Assembly: GCF_017873605.1 (NCBI RefSeq)
Contig: NZ_JAGGKI010000009.1
Span: 62,001-126,000, forward strand
Direction of reading: 5' to 3'
Source of the DNA: Paenibacillus lactis
GTDB taxonomy: Bacteria; Bacillota; Bacilli; Paenibacillales; Paenibacillaceae
Length of the DNA stretch: 64,000 nt
Under the pieces are notes generated by a model. The model was not told the DNA's origin and ran no database searches. It saw only the letters and a list, made by a program, of their open reading frames with translations. The translations under genes were made by a program, and so were the position numbers. Positions 55,010 through 63,134 of this stretch are shown here, one piece after another (within the stretch, counting starts at the first letter, position 1; the number at the start of each line of letters is the position of its first letter).

Positions 55010-55285
55010 TTAACGAGATTCGTCAGCCATACGGAATTTCTGAGCGATCGCTCTCAGCTCGTTGCTGATGCTGTCAAGAGTCTGAACAAAGGATTGCATC
55101 AGACGGCTTGCTTCCTGGAATTCTTGGAAGAAGCGCTGCTTTGTCATACCGTCCCATTGTCCTTCCATTCCGTTGATGGATTGGGTCAGACTGTTAACGA
55201 TCTGCTGACTTTGCTCACCGCTCTGCTTAAATTGATTTGCTACTTGTTCTACCTGTTCTGGCGTAATTAAAATACGACCTGCCAT
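55010..55285 (-). CDS. esxA: WXG100 family type VII secretion substrate
   Basis: A 91-aa helical-hairpin protein of the ESAT-6/WXG100 family. The W-x-G turn is QWDGMTKQRF at about residues 42-51, flanked by two amphipathic helices, and the length is typical. ATG 55285 has AAGGAGG eight bases before it; the frame extends upstream to 55309 without support. WXG100 proteins are exported as dimers by the EssC/EccC ATPase; the usual C-terminal YxxxD/E signal is not obvious here. A candidate promoter lies immediately upstream (55328-55356) and hairpins downstream, so it may be expressed above the rest of the locus. Confidence 0.88.
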   Translation of the reverse strand: MAGRILITPEQVEQVANQFKQSGEQSQQIVNSLTQSINGMEGQWDGMTKQRFFQEFQEASRLMQSFVQTLDSISNELRAIAQKFRMADESR

Positions 55286-55327
55286 GTATGTAACCTCCTT
55301 GAAATTCAATTTCTGGTGACACTTGAC

Positions 55328-55356
55328 ATCTTAGCCTACAGGCCTAGGTTTATCAA
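55328..55356 (-). promoter_or_regulatory. Candidate sigma-A promoter of the WXG100 gene
   Basis: TTGATA (55356-55351), 17 bp, TAAGAT (55333-55328) on the minus strand in the 155-bp gap before the esxA start codon. Found by eye; a secondary promoter inside the type VII locus is plausible. Confidence 0.45.
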
Positions 55357-55440
55357 AATGTCCTCAGACCTAATTTCCAGTTACCCTATACGTCCCAAGT
55401 TGAAACCTAATCTTTATCCGTTCGTCCTAAGTTTTGGAAA

Positions 55441-55947
55441 TCAATTGGCTATGCTGAGGGAAGAAGGATCGGTAAAAGTCCAGCTTTGACCTGCCAGTGC
55501 GGCCTGCTTCACCGAATTCCCCTTCTCTTCGCTCGTCATCCCGACAGCGGCTGCCACCGAGCTCGGATTCGAAATGACCGAGACCGAGCTATGCTCGGGC
55601 AGTATGGAGACACGGTCTTCCATACCGGAAGCAGAGAACAGCGCCGTAGGGGATACCGTGATGATCGCATGCTCCAAAATGCTGTGGTACTGGTGATCCG
55701 TTTCTTGAAATTGATCCGCTTTGTTTTGAAGATGCTTGCCCAGCTGAACTAGAAGGGCTCCCAGATGCTCCCCCAGCTTCTGGGCAGACTGCCACTCATC
55801 GATAACCGCCGCTTTGAGAGAAGTTTCCCATATCAGCGAATTCATCGCCTGACCCAATCTTCTCGTCATCGCAAAGTATTCTTCGCCACTGAGTTGCAGC
55901 TGACGGCTTAACGTCCGGAGTGATTCCGGCTCGACAGAAATACGCAT
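55441..55947 (-). CDS. WXG100-like protein with a C-terminal extension
   Basis: A 168-aa protein. Residues 1-95 form two amphipathic helices around a central turn containing Trp (LIWETSLKAAVIDEWQSAQKL), similar to WXG100/LXG-type N-terminal domains but without a strict WxG. The last 70 residues are Ser/Val/Ala-rich and predicted unstructured. A likely partner or substrate of the WXG100 protein encoded next. ATG 55947 is preceded by AAAGGTGAGG. It lies 27 bp after the 268-aa gene and 155 bp before esxA. The family assignment is tentative. Confidence 0.6.
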   Translation of the reverse strand: MRISVEPESLRTLSRQLQLSGEEYFAMTRRLGQAMNSLIWETSLKAAVIDEWQSAQKLGEHLGALLVQLGKHLQNKADQFQETDHQYHSILEHAIITVSPTALFSASGMEDRVSILPEHSSVSVISNPSSVAAAVGMTSEEKGNSVKQAALAGQSWTFTDPSSLSIAN

Positions 55948-55974
55948 TGGTCCTCACCTTTCATACGGGCTCTG

Positions 55975-56781
55975 TTACTGTTTCAGCCACATGAGAAGCA
56001 TATGACGAAACTGCTCTTTGGTTGCTGGCGCTGCGGTAAGCCAGTCCTGGTCTCCCTCCAGGCTCATTCGCAGAAGCCAATTCATGGACTCATTCACAAT
56101 AAACGCTGCATTTTGACTCTCCCAGCTGGTTCCGTTCCAAATCGACAGCTGGAGCTCCCCCGAGGAAATTTTGTTCTTCATGCATTTGGCCAGTGCGATC
56201 GATCCTTCCGCATCATCGGTTAACCGGGCCAGCCGATCACCGATTTCTTCCCCGCTGTGCAGGGGTGCCGAGGTATAGATGTCGCCGAACTCCTTCCGGC
56301 TTAACAGGAGTGCGGGGATATCTCCCCAGTTGTGATCGCTGAGCGCAAGATCCTCGACCAACTGATCACAAGCCTGTTCAATCGTACCGAGCTCGCTAAG
56401 CATATAACACCGGTTGTCTTCGCTGCTTCTGCACACTTGTATTACTCGTTCGTCGGTAACATGCAGATATCCTTCAAATGACTTAACCTGAGTTTCGTAT
56501 TTCAACCAGCATGCACGCTCCGCAAGTCCCGCAATAGCAACTCTCGAAAACACTTCAGGAGGAATTGACAATTCCCCGCCCTCTTCTTGTATCAAGTATT
56601 GCTTGCTTAACAAAGATTGTTTGGCATTTTCCCATTCCTCTGCAATTTCTTCGGTTAAGTACCCGACAAAGGGATCCTCAACGCCAAGCAATCTGTCCGA
56701 TCCGATAATTCCAGCCAAGAAGAAAAATTCCTTATCGTTCAGAGTGATTGTTTCTTGTTTGGAAGCATGAATTGTCAACAT
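55975..56781 (-). CDS. Unrecognised protein of the type VII locus (possibly EspG-like chaperone)
   Basis: A 268-aa soluble protein, alpha/beta in composition, without signal peptide or membrane helix. No family was recognised with confidence. Its opening (ITLNDKEFFFLAGIIG), its length and its position between the ATPase and the WXG100 pair recall mycobacterial EspG, the chaperone of PE/PPE substrates. This is a positional analogy only. GGGGAGG precedes ATG 56781. It starts 16 bp after essC and is clearly part of the operon. Confidence 0.6.
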   Translation of the reverse strand: MLTIHASKQETITLNDKEFFFLAGIIGSDRLLGVEDPFVGYLTEEIAEEWENAKQSLLSKQYLIQEEGGELSIPPEVFSRVAIAGLAERACWLKYETQVKSFEGYLHVTDERVIQVCRSSEDNRCYMLSELGTIEQACDQLVEDLALSDHNWGDIPALLLSRKEFGDIYTSAPLHSGEEIGDRLARLTDDAEGSIALAKCMKNKISSGELQLSIWNGTSWESQNAAFIVNESMNWLLRMSLEGDQDWLTAAPATKEQFRHMLLMWLKQ

Positions 56782-56797
56782 TATGAGCCACCTCCCC

Positions 56798-59700
56798 TCA
56801 AACTACAACATGCCATCGGTCGCGAATTTCTGAGACCCATCTCTGGGCATTCCACTCTTCATGAAACGGAATTGCGCCTTTTATTCTGGAAAATTTGCGT
56901 TTTACATAGTACCCTTGTCCCGGAGGAAGAATCTTTAGTCCTCCAGGACTATTCGCAGATTCGGAAAAAGGAATTCTAAAGAAGGATAAATCGTTCGAAT
57001 CCAGGGTTCCGAATAAAAACCCATTTTGCGCCGCTTTTATATCGGTAAACCAGTCGACGCCGTATGTCGGAAAGTCAGCAGGCACGCCGGCCACGATAAC
57101 ATGGACATTCCGGTCCCGCCCTTGCCTTACAATGGCTGACAACTGATCCTTCAAAGTAAAATCGTTAAGCTGCTTGCTCAGCACGTCGGCATCGTCAATA
57201 AGAAGCACGATGGCTGGATCTTCGCTGTCCTTGGACCTGCCCTGAATCCGCTCATGCAGGCCGGAGATCACGGAAGCAAGCTCCTCTTCATTCTCGGCAT
57301 GACCGCGGACATGCGGCAGATGATTCAACCGGCTCAGGCCGCTGCTCCCGTACCGTGTATCCACGGTATATATTTCGAGAGCCTCCGGCGGCGTATAGTA
57401 GGCAAGCGCCAGCATCCAGCTGAGCAGGAATGAAGTTTTGCCGCCCTCCATCGGACTTGCGACGATGAAATGAGGTCCGTCCGATAGGTTGATCGTAAAT
57501 GGCGACAAGTCGTCCGTTGCAACGCCGACCGGAACCTCATATGGATCCATCCCGCCGCGTTCGAACGGCTCGTCCACCTTCAGCAGCTGATGGAGCGGGA
57601 TCTGTTCCGGCAGGGATTCAATCGGAGGTGCTTCCTCGCCTTGCCAGGACTTCGCGATGTCACGGATGAGCTGGCGAAGCGCCGAAGAGCGGTCTCCCTC
57701 CTCCTGTCCCGGAGCCGGCAGAGCCGTCTGGAATTCCAGCGGCGGAACCTGGCCTTTCACAAGCCCCCTGCCTGGCGGAAGCTGGCTTGGCGCTTTCGCC
57801 GGCCGGCCTACGGCATAGTAATAATCAGCCGGATCGGCCAGTTCGTAAGAAACCGCATGGGCAATATTGCTCCGCACCTTTTCGAACATATCCGACACCC
57901 GGTTTGCCGTCATAACAAACGTAATGCCAAGACTGCCGCCTTCACGCAGCAAATACTCGAGCATATCGTTCTCTTCCGTGTACGTATTGCGGAAATTCAA
58001 ATACCCGTCGATGACAACGATCAGCTGAGGCACGGGCTCGGACGACGCTCTGCGGTATGCAGCGACCGTCTTCACCCCGGCTTCCGCGATCATATCCTTG
58101 CGCTGACCCGCGATTTTGGCAAGATAACGGAACAGGCGTTTAATCCGGTCCTCTTCCTCCGCCGTCATAACCGCACCGACATGAGGCAGCACGGTGAAGT
58201 CCCGCATCATACGGCCCATGTCGACAACGTAGCCATGCCAATCGTCAGGCGTATAGCGCCGAGCCAGCGACATCAGCATCGTCTGAATAAAGGTGGTCTT
58301 CCCAAGTCCAGGCATGCCGTATACGGCCCAATGCCCCTGCTCCAAATTGAGGACCAGCGGACGCTGGCATTGATTAGGTAAATCGTCCACCGTTCCTACA
58401 TAAGACTCAAGCGGTCTGCGGCCAATCGCTGCGCCCAGCATCGGCTCCTCCACGTCAGCCATGACCGTGTCGAGGTCCAGAGTCTCAGGCAGCGGGGGCA
58501 GCCATGGGCCCTGCAGCCGTTCAATTCCTTGCCGCTCGGCCACTTGGGCCAAATGGTCGATAAATACTTGGAGCTGCTTCGGCTGCTCCTGTTGAGCTCC
58601 CGCGCTGTGTTCGGAAGCAAGCAGCGGTTCGGTTTTTCCGTTCAGGCGCACCTCGCGGATCACGATCGCGCCATCGGAGTCCATCTCCTCTACATAAGGA
58701 GCACCGCTCCAAGCGAATTGCATCTCCTCGAATACCTCGTCGCTTCCGACCTGAAAATACCCCCGACCCGGCTTGTTGATCCAGGCTGCGTTCGGTATTT
58801 TCAGCATATCCCGGCTGTCCCCCTCGCTTTGAACACGGAGACAGATACGGAAACGGGAGTTGCTCCAGATTTTGTCATCCACGACACCTGCCGGCTTCTG
58901 GGTCGCAAGAATCAGATGGACGCCGAGCGTCCGCCCGATCGCAGCGATACTGATAAGCTCGTCCATGAATTCAGGCTGATCCTTCTTTAATTGCGCGAAT
59001 TCGTCAATAATGATGACCAGATGCGGCAGCGGTTCGCCCGGACGGTTGCGGAGATGCTTATAATATTCGTCGATATGCTGGAGATTGCCCGCATCATTTA
59101 ATATTTTCTGACGCCGCACCAGCTCGGCCTTAAGAGATACCTTTGCGCGCTCGATCAGATTGTTGTCCAGATTCGTAATGGTACCCACGACATGCGGCAG
59201 GTTCACGAACGTATTGGACATGCCCCCGCCCTTGTAGTCGATCAGCATGAACGCAAGATCATGCGGGTGGAATTCAGCGGCCAGCGAAGCCACGATCGAT
59301 TGAATGACCTCACTCTTCCCCGACCCTGTCGTTCCGGCAATCAATCCGTGGGGCCCATGTCCCTGACGCTCTATTTTATCATGAAGATTCAAATTAATCT
59401 TCTTGCCTCCGGCGCGGACGCCCATTGGAACCGGCAGCGTGTCCGGGTAGCGGTTTTGCTGCCAGCGACGGTAAACATCGAAATCCCCGATGCACTGAAT
59501 GTCCATCATTTCAAACAGAGGCAGGATGCTCGGAATATCCGATGCAGAGGAGCGCTTCAGCCGGATAGGCGCCATATAACGCGCCAAGGCCTCCATCTGT
59601 TCACGGCTGATATGATGGGGCTGGAAGGCTTGACGGGACACCGTGCCGTCCGGTTTCTTCACCGTATATTCCGCTTGGTCGCGTCCCACCTCCACGATCA

Positions 59701-60784
59701 GCTGGCAGTGCATCGGCAGGCTTTCCTTGCGGTCGGACAGGACAATCGTTACCGCATCGATGGCTTCGCCATCCTCCATGAGCAATGGCAAAAGCGGCTC
59801 TTCCTCGATAAGGTGAGTGCCGGACAAAATGACGACATAGGCCGGTGTCACGATCGACTTGTTACCGTATTCAGACCGATTGTTCTTGCGGCGATGCAGC
59901 TGCGTGAAGATTTCGTCGGCCAGCTGGTGGGCGCTGCTCCGGCGGTCCGCCAAATAGCGGCTTGACCGGTCATCGTCCCATGTATGCGGAAGCCACCGCA
60001 GCCATTGCCACTCGGTGGACTCCTTTTCTTCATAAAAGGCTGCAATTTTTACTTCATCAGGTGAGTGCCTTACAGCTGACTGTGCCATAAGAACCCTCAG
60101 CATGTTCAAGACCTGGTCTCTTCCTCCTACGATTCCGATCACCTTCGACTCGAATAACGGAAGCGCGATCGAAGCATCCTCGACGGTTTGAAACTCGGAG
60201 GCCAAGCCTTCTGCAGCTTCAATCAGCGGGTCTTTGTCATACCCGTCGGCACGGGGCGTCTTGACCCGGATGCGGAACGGCACTTGCCCTTTGCCGGCGC
60301 ACACTTCAAGAAAATCCGAATCCTCCGGGGAACGCTCCCACAGATTGCTGCTGCGGTTCTTCACAACGTGAAAGCACACGTCGGGATCGCCGTGAATATC
60401 GAACAGCGTCTCAACCTGTTCTTTCTGCCGCTCCTTAAGCTCCTCGCGATGAAGCTCGAGCTGGGCCCGATACTTCTGATTGCGCTCCTCAAGCTTCTTC
60501 TGATACGACTTCTTGTTGCTCAGGTACATAAAGAACGGAAGGGTATATGAGGTCAGCATCATCATAATGGACAGCACGATATAAGGACTCCCAGCCCCCA
60601 TTTTCCCACTCATGCTGATATATACATAGAATCCGATCGTCGCAGCCGTCATTATGATCGGAATTATGATCGAGATCAAGGAGAAGGAAGGCTTGCTGGG
60701 CTCGGACGGCGGCCTCAAAATCTCCATGTCTTCATCGGGTAAAGCCGGTTTAATACGCGGCGAACGTTGATATAACACGTTCAT
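56798..60784 (-). CDS. essC: Type VII secretion ATPase, EssC/EccC family
   Basis: A 1328-aa FtsK/SpoIIIE-type ATPase that drives WXG100 export. Two membrane helices lie at about 33-55 and 67-88, followed by a coiled segment and three P-loop domains: GTTGSGKSE (about 485), GMPGLGKTT (about 824) and SPMEGGKTS (about 1111). The first domain has the canonical Walker B LVIIIDEF; the others are degenerate at Walker B (LIVVIDGY, VLLIDDAD). The two N-terminal FHA domains of Firmicute EssC are missing, so the layout is closer to actinobacterial EccC. ATG 60784 has AGGAGG upstream. It is the second gene of the locus. Confidence 0.92.
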   Translation of the reverse strand: MNVLYQRSPRIKPALPDEDMEILRPPSEPSKPSFSLISIIIPIIMTAATIGFYVYISMSGKMGAGSPYIVLSIMMMLTSYTLPFFMYLSNKKSYQKKLEERNQKYRAQLELHREELKERQKEQVETLFDIHGDPDVCFHVVKNRSSNLWERSPEDSDFLEVCAGKGQVPFRIRVKTPRADGYDKDPLIEAAEGLASEFQTVEDASIALPLFESKVIGIVGGRDQVLNMLRVLMAQSAVRHSPDEVKIAAFYEEKESTEWQWLRWLPHTWDDDRSSRYLADRRSSAHQLADEIFTQLHRRKNNRSEYGNKSIVTPAYVVILSGTHLIEEEPLLPLLMEDGEAIDAVTIVLSDRKESLPMHCQLIVEVGRDQAEYTVKKPDGTVSRQAFQPHHISREQMEALARYMAPIRLKRSSASDIPSILPLFEMMDIQCIGDFDVYRRWQQNRYPDTLPVPMGVRAGGKKINLNLHDKIERQGHGPHGLIAGTTGSGKSEVIQSIVASLAAEFHPHDLAFMLIDYKGGGMSNTFVNLPHVVGTITNLDNNLIERAKVSLKAELVRRQKILNDAGNLQHIDEYYKHLRNRPGEPLPHLVIIIDEFAQLKKDQPEFMDELISIAAIGRTLGVHLILATQKPAGVVDDKIWSNSRFRICLRVQSEGDSRDMLKIPNAAWINKPGRGYFQVGSDEVFEEMQFAWSGAPYVEEMDSDGAIVIREVRLNGKTEPLLASEHSAGAQQEQPKQLQVFIDHLAQVAERQGIERLQGPWLPPLPETLDLDTVMADVEEPMLGAAIGRRPLESYVGTVDDLPNQCQRPLVLNLEQGHWAVYGMPGLGKTTFIQTMLMSLARRYTPDDWHGYVVDMGRMMRDFTVLPHVGAVMTAEEEDRIKRLFRYLAKIAGQRKDMIAEAGVKTVAAYRRASSEPVPQLIVVIDGYLNFRNTYTEENDMLEYLLREGGSLGITFVMTANRVSDMFEKVRSNIAHAVSYELADPADYYYAVGRPAKAPSQLPPGRGLVKGQVPPLEFQTALPAPGQEEGDRSSALRQLIRDIAKSWQGEEAPPIESLPEQIPLHQLLKVDEPFERGGMDPYEVPVGVATDDLSPFTINLSDGPHFIVASPMEGGKTSFLLSWMLALAYYTPPEALEIYTVDTRYGSSGLSRLNHLPHVRGHAENEEELASVISGLHERIQGRSKDSEDPAIVLLIDDADVLSKQLNDFTLKDQLSAIVRQGRDRNVHVIVAGVPADFPTYGVDWFTDIKAAQNGFLFGTLDSNDLSFFRIPFSESANSPGGLKILPPGQGYYVKRKFSRIKGAIPFHEEWNAQRWVSEIRDRWHVVV

Positions 60785-60887
60785 ATGTCACTTTCCTCCT
60801 AATCGAGAGCATCTGGTAGGTTCATTAATTATGTATGTTGTTGATCTAGCATGTTTCAACCAAAACCAAGGGGTTATTTACCCAAAT

Positions 60888-61199
60888 TCAGCCTTCTTGA
60901 AACAACGATCTTCTGCCATAGACGGGCGCCTCCTCCGTGGTGGTGGAATATGCCCGCTGCAGGCGGATGTAAGAACCTTCTCTCAATCCTGCCTCGACAA
61001 GGCTTGAACGGCCTTCAACCTTGAACCACAAGCCTTCAGGAAACTTCGCTTCCAATATATATTGAATTCCGTCCCCCGACGGTCCATGAAACAAACGCAA
61101 GCCCAGCAGCTCGACCAGCCGTTCGATGGAGCATTCGTCTGGAACATCGATATCAAACCATTCTTCTTCGTTACGCCCGCTGATTACGGTAAGAATCAT
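60888..61199 (-). CDS. EsaB/YukD-like ubiquitin-fold protein
   Basis: A 103-aa protein with a beta-grasp core (MILTVISGRNEEEWFDIDVP, then SIERLVELLGLRL, and LREGSYIRLQRAY at the end), like YukD/EsaB of Firmicute type VII systems and the N-terminal domain of EccD. It is longer than YukD (79 aa) by a C-terminal tail. ATG 61199 is preferred because GCAGGG is eight bases upstream; longer starts at 61232 and 61265 exist. It is the first gene of the type VII operon, 103 bp before essC. Confidence 0.75.
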   Translation of the reverse strand: MILTVISGRNEEEWFDIDVPDECSIERLVELLGLRLFHGPSGDGIQYILEAKFPEGLWFKVEGRSSLVEAGLREGSYIRLQRAYSTTTEEAPVYGRRSLFQEG

Positions 61200-61286
61200 C
61201 CGGTCAACCCTGCCTTTCAAATTCAACATCATTCCTTGAATATTCCATGCGTAAAGCCGAAACACCTATATCATAAGATATAAAAA

Positions 61287-61308
61287 ATAGTTACATTATT
61301 GTAACTAT
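61287..61308. promoter_or_regulatory. Perfect dyad over the type VII operon promoter
   Basis: ATAGTTAC (61287-61294) and GTAACTAT (61301-61308) form a perfect 8-bp inverted repeat around ATTATT. It covers the -10 and start region of the promoter at 61304-61333, the usual place for a repressor site. Confidence 0.65.
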
Positions 61309-61333
61309 ATCATTCTGGGGTTCGCTCTGTCAA
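61304..61333 (-). promoter_or_regulatory. Sigma-A promoter of the type VII operon
   Basis: TTGACA (61333-61328), 18 bp, TATAGT (61309-61304) on the minus strand, about 105 bp before the YukD-like start codon. Confidence 0.65.
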
Positions 61334-61565
61334 TTTGTGACATAATCCCCATTTCCTATTTTTGGGTGGTTATGCATGCTCCCTATGAACTAATTGTGTA
61401 TCAATTATAATGGATTTCCGCCTCCAATGGGGCCAGATCGGACTGTTCACAAAACTGTCAATCTCATAAAATTGATGCTGATTAATTCTATGAATTTAAG
61501 GTTATTTTAAGATTGGCAAATTATAATGCAAATATCATGAAATAAGTTTTCGTGAGGTGATTGAT

Positions 61566-61805
61566 ATGAGAACACTGATTATGTTCCAAAACAGACCGGT
61601 TCCCGTCTATTTTACGACAGATAGCAAGCAGCCGGTACAGAAGGTGCTTAAACTGCTGACTAGCGCCCTTGACAATAAAATCCGCAATGGAAAAAAAGCG
61701 CTGAAAAAATGCCTCAACTCCCTCATCAGCATTGAGATCGAAGGATCCGAGGCAATTCTTCACAGCAAAAGTGAAAACGACTCTCTTGCGCTATCCCTCT
61801 TTTAA
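61566..61805 (+). CDS. Small protein of unknown function, divergent from the type VII operon
   Basis: A 79-aa ORF with a ribosome binding site (GAGGTGATTGAT then ATG) and its own intrinsic terminator directly after the stop, which together argue for a real gene. The protein begins MRTLIMFQNRPVPVYFTT and has a basic central helix (KIRNGKKALKKCL). There is no signal peptide or membrane helix, and no family was recognised. GTG 61557 is an alternative start. It is read divergently from the type VII locus with about 365 bp between starts; TATAAT at 61522-61527 may be its -10 box. Confidence 0.6.
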   Translation: MRTLIMFQNRPVPVYFTTDSKQPVQKVLKLLTSALDNKIRNGKKALKKCLNSLISIEIEGSEAILHSKSENDSLALSLF

Positions 61806-61825
61806 GAGGGGTAGCCCCTTTTTTT
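61806..61825 (+). terminator. Terminator of the 79-aa gene
   Basis: AGGGG, loop TAG, CCCCT followed by a run of seven T. It begins directly after the stop codon. The following 425 bp (61826-62251) hold no supported gene; they contain the promoter region of the PadR operon. Confidence 0.75.
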
Positions 61826-62251
61826 CTTCTATTATAACCTCAAATGGCGCTCCTCCGCCATCTGTGCTCTCTGAATTCGAATTTGAAACAGTTTGACAAG
61901 GTTCATTCTCGTTGTCTTCTCTTTGCAGCTCGCCAGCTTCATGAGGATAAAACGATCGATTGACATACAACCCATCCCTCCATGATTGATTTGGAACAAC
62001 GAACGTTTGCAATTATGCCCTGTTAACTTCTATTAACCCCCCATTTTCAAGCTCAAACGGCTTTTTCCGCTTAAAACAAAGCTTCCCAGGGTTCGACCGT
62101 TTTTGACTTTGATCATATTCAGCCTATTTTTTGATCAGTATCTTGCATTATTCAGTACCTAATGATATCTTATTGTTGTCAGCTACTGAACAATAATCAC
62201 TACCGATGGGCATCACAGACATTCATTCAATAGAAAGGAGGCTCTATTCGC

Positions 62252-62572
62252 ATGGATGTGAGCGTCCAATTCAAAAAAGGAGTTCTCGAGCTCTGCGTCC
62301 TTGTGCTCATCAACCGCAAGGATCAATACGGCTATGAGCTGGCGCAGGCCGTTTCGCGGCACATCGAGGTGGCCGAAGGCGCCCTCTACCCGCTGCTTCG
62401 CCGCCTTGTGAATGAAGGCTATTGCACGACCTATCTTCAGGAATCCAGCGAGGGGCCGCCCCGTAAATATTACAGGCTTACCGACAGCGGAGTGAATTAT
62501 ATGGAGGCTATGGTGAAGGAATGGAAGGCTTTTGTGAGTAATGTGACCAATCTGATCGAGGAAGGAAATTAG
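62252..62572 (+). CDS. PadR-family transcriptional regulator
   Basis: A 106-aa winged-helix protein typical of small PadR repressors: LELCVLVLINRKDQYGYELA, then EGALYPLLRRLVNEGY and PPRKYYRLTDSG. AAAGGAGG precedes ATG 62252. It is the first gene of an operon with DUF1700 and DUF4097 genes, a conserved trio in Firmicutes linked to envelope stress. It probably regulates its own operon. Direct repeats of TCAGTA flank the region at 62130-62200. Confidence 0.9.
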   Translation: MDVSVQFKKGVLELCVLVLINRKDQYGYELAQAVSRHIEVAEGALYPLLRRLVNEGYCTTYLQESSEGPPRKYYRLTDSGVNYMEAMVKEWKAFVSNVTNLIEEGN

Positions 62573-62573
62573 T

Positions 62574-63134
62574 ATGACAAGACAACAGTTCATTTCGATT
62601 TTGGAATCTCGGCTAGCCGCACTCCCTCCCGATGAACGGCGGGAGCTGATTCAAGACGTGGAATCCCACTTTATATTCGGCTTGCAGAACGGCCGCACCG
62701 AAGAGGAGATTGCCCGCGAGCTTGGCGATCCGTTTGAAATTGCGCGGGATGCGCTTAGCGGCGGATATATTGAAGATATCGGGCTGCCTTCGGCAGCAAG
62801 GAAGAAACCAACGTCCATTGGAAAAATAGCCGCTTGCACCGGCCTCGTTTTCTGCGGCATGATTGCGTATCCGCTCATTGCCGCCCTGTGGTCTTTTGGG
62901 ATAGCCGTTGCAACCTTGGTGCTTGCATGCTTGGTCAGCCCGGCGCTTGTGCTTGTGGAATATATCATCAACGGCAGCTTTTATCCGGCTAAATTGTTTC
63001 TGTCGGTATCCCTGGTCGGTGTCGGCATCCTGCTTGTGTATGGCGCTCGTTCAATCTTTCGGTGGCTCTCCTGTCTTACCCGGGGCTACTCTAGCTGGAA
63101 TGTCCGGGTGATGAAAGGAAGTGACATGCGATGA
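62574..63134 (+). CDS. DUF1700 (HAAS-domain) membrane protein
   Basis: A 186-aa protein. The N-terminal cytoplasmic helical HAAS/DUF1700 domain (FISILESRLAALPPDERRELIQD, with EEIARELGDPFEIARDAL) is followed by three to four membrane helices (LVFCGMIAYPLIAALWSFGI and onwards). It lies one base after the PadR gene and overlaps the next gene by 4 bp. PadR/DUF1700 pairs are thought to act in signalling across the membrane; details unknown. Confidence 0.88.
   Translation: MTRQQFISILESRLAALPPDERRELIQDVESHFIFGLQNGRTEEEIARELGDPFEIARDALSGGYIEDIGLPSAARKKPTSIGKIAACTGLVFCGMIAYPLIAALWSFGIAVATLVLACLVSPALVLVEYIINGSFYPAKLFLSVSLVGVGILLVYGARSIFRWLSCLTRGYSSWNVRVMKGSDMR

Noticed and set aside
61791..62012. A 73-codon minus-strand frame starting at TTG
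   Set aside because: Its 3' end runs through the terminator of the 79-aa gene, and the start has only a weak AGGG site; no family resemblance.
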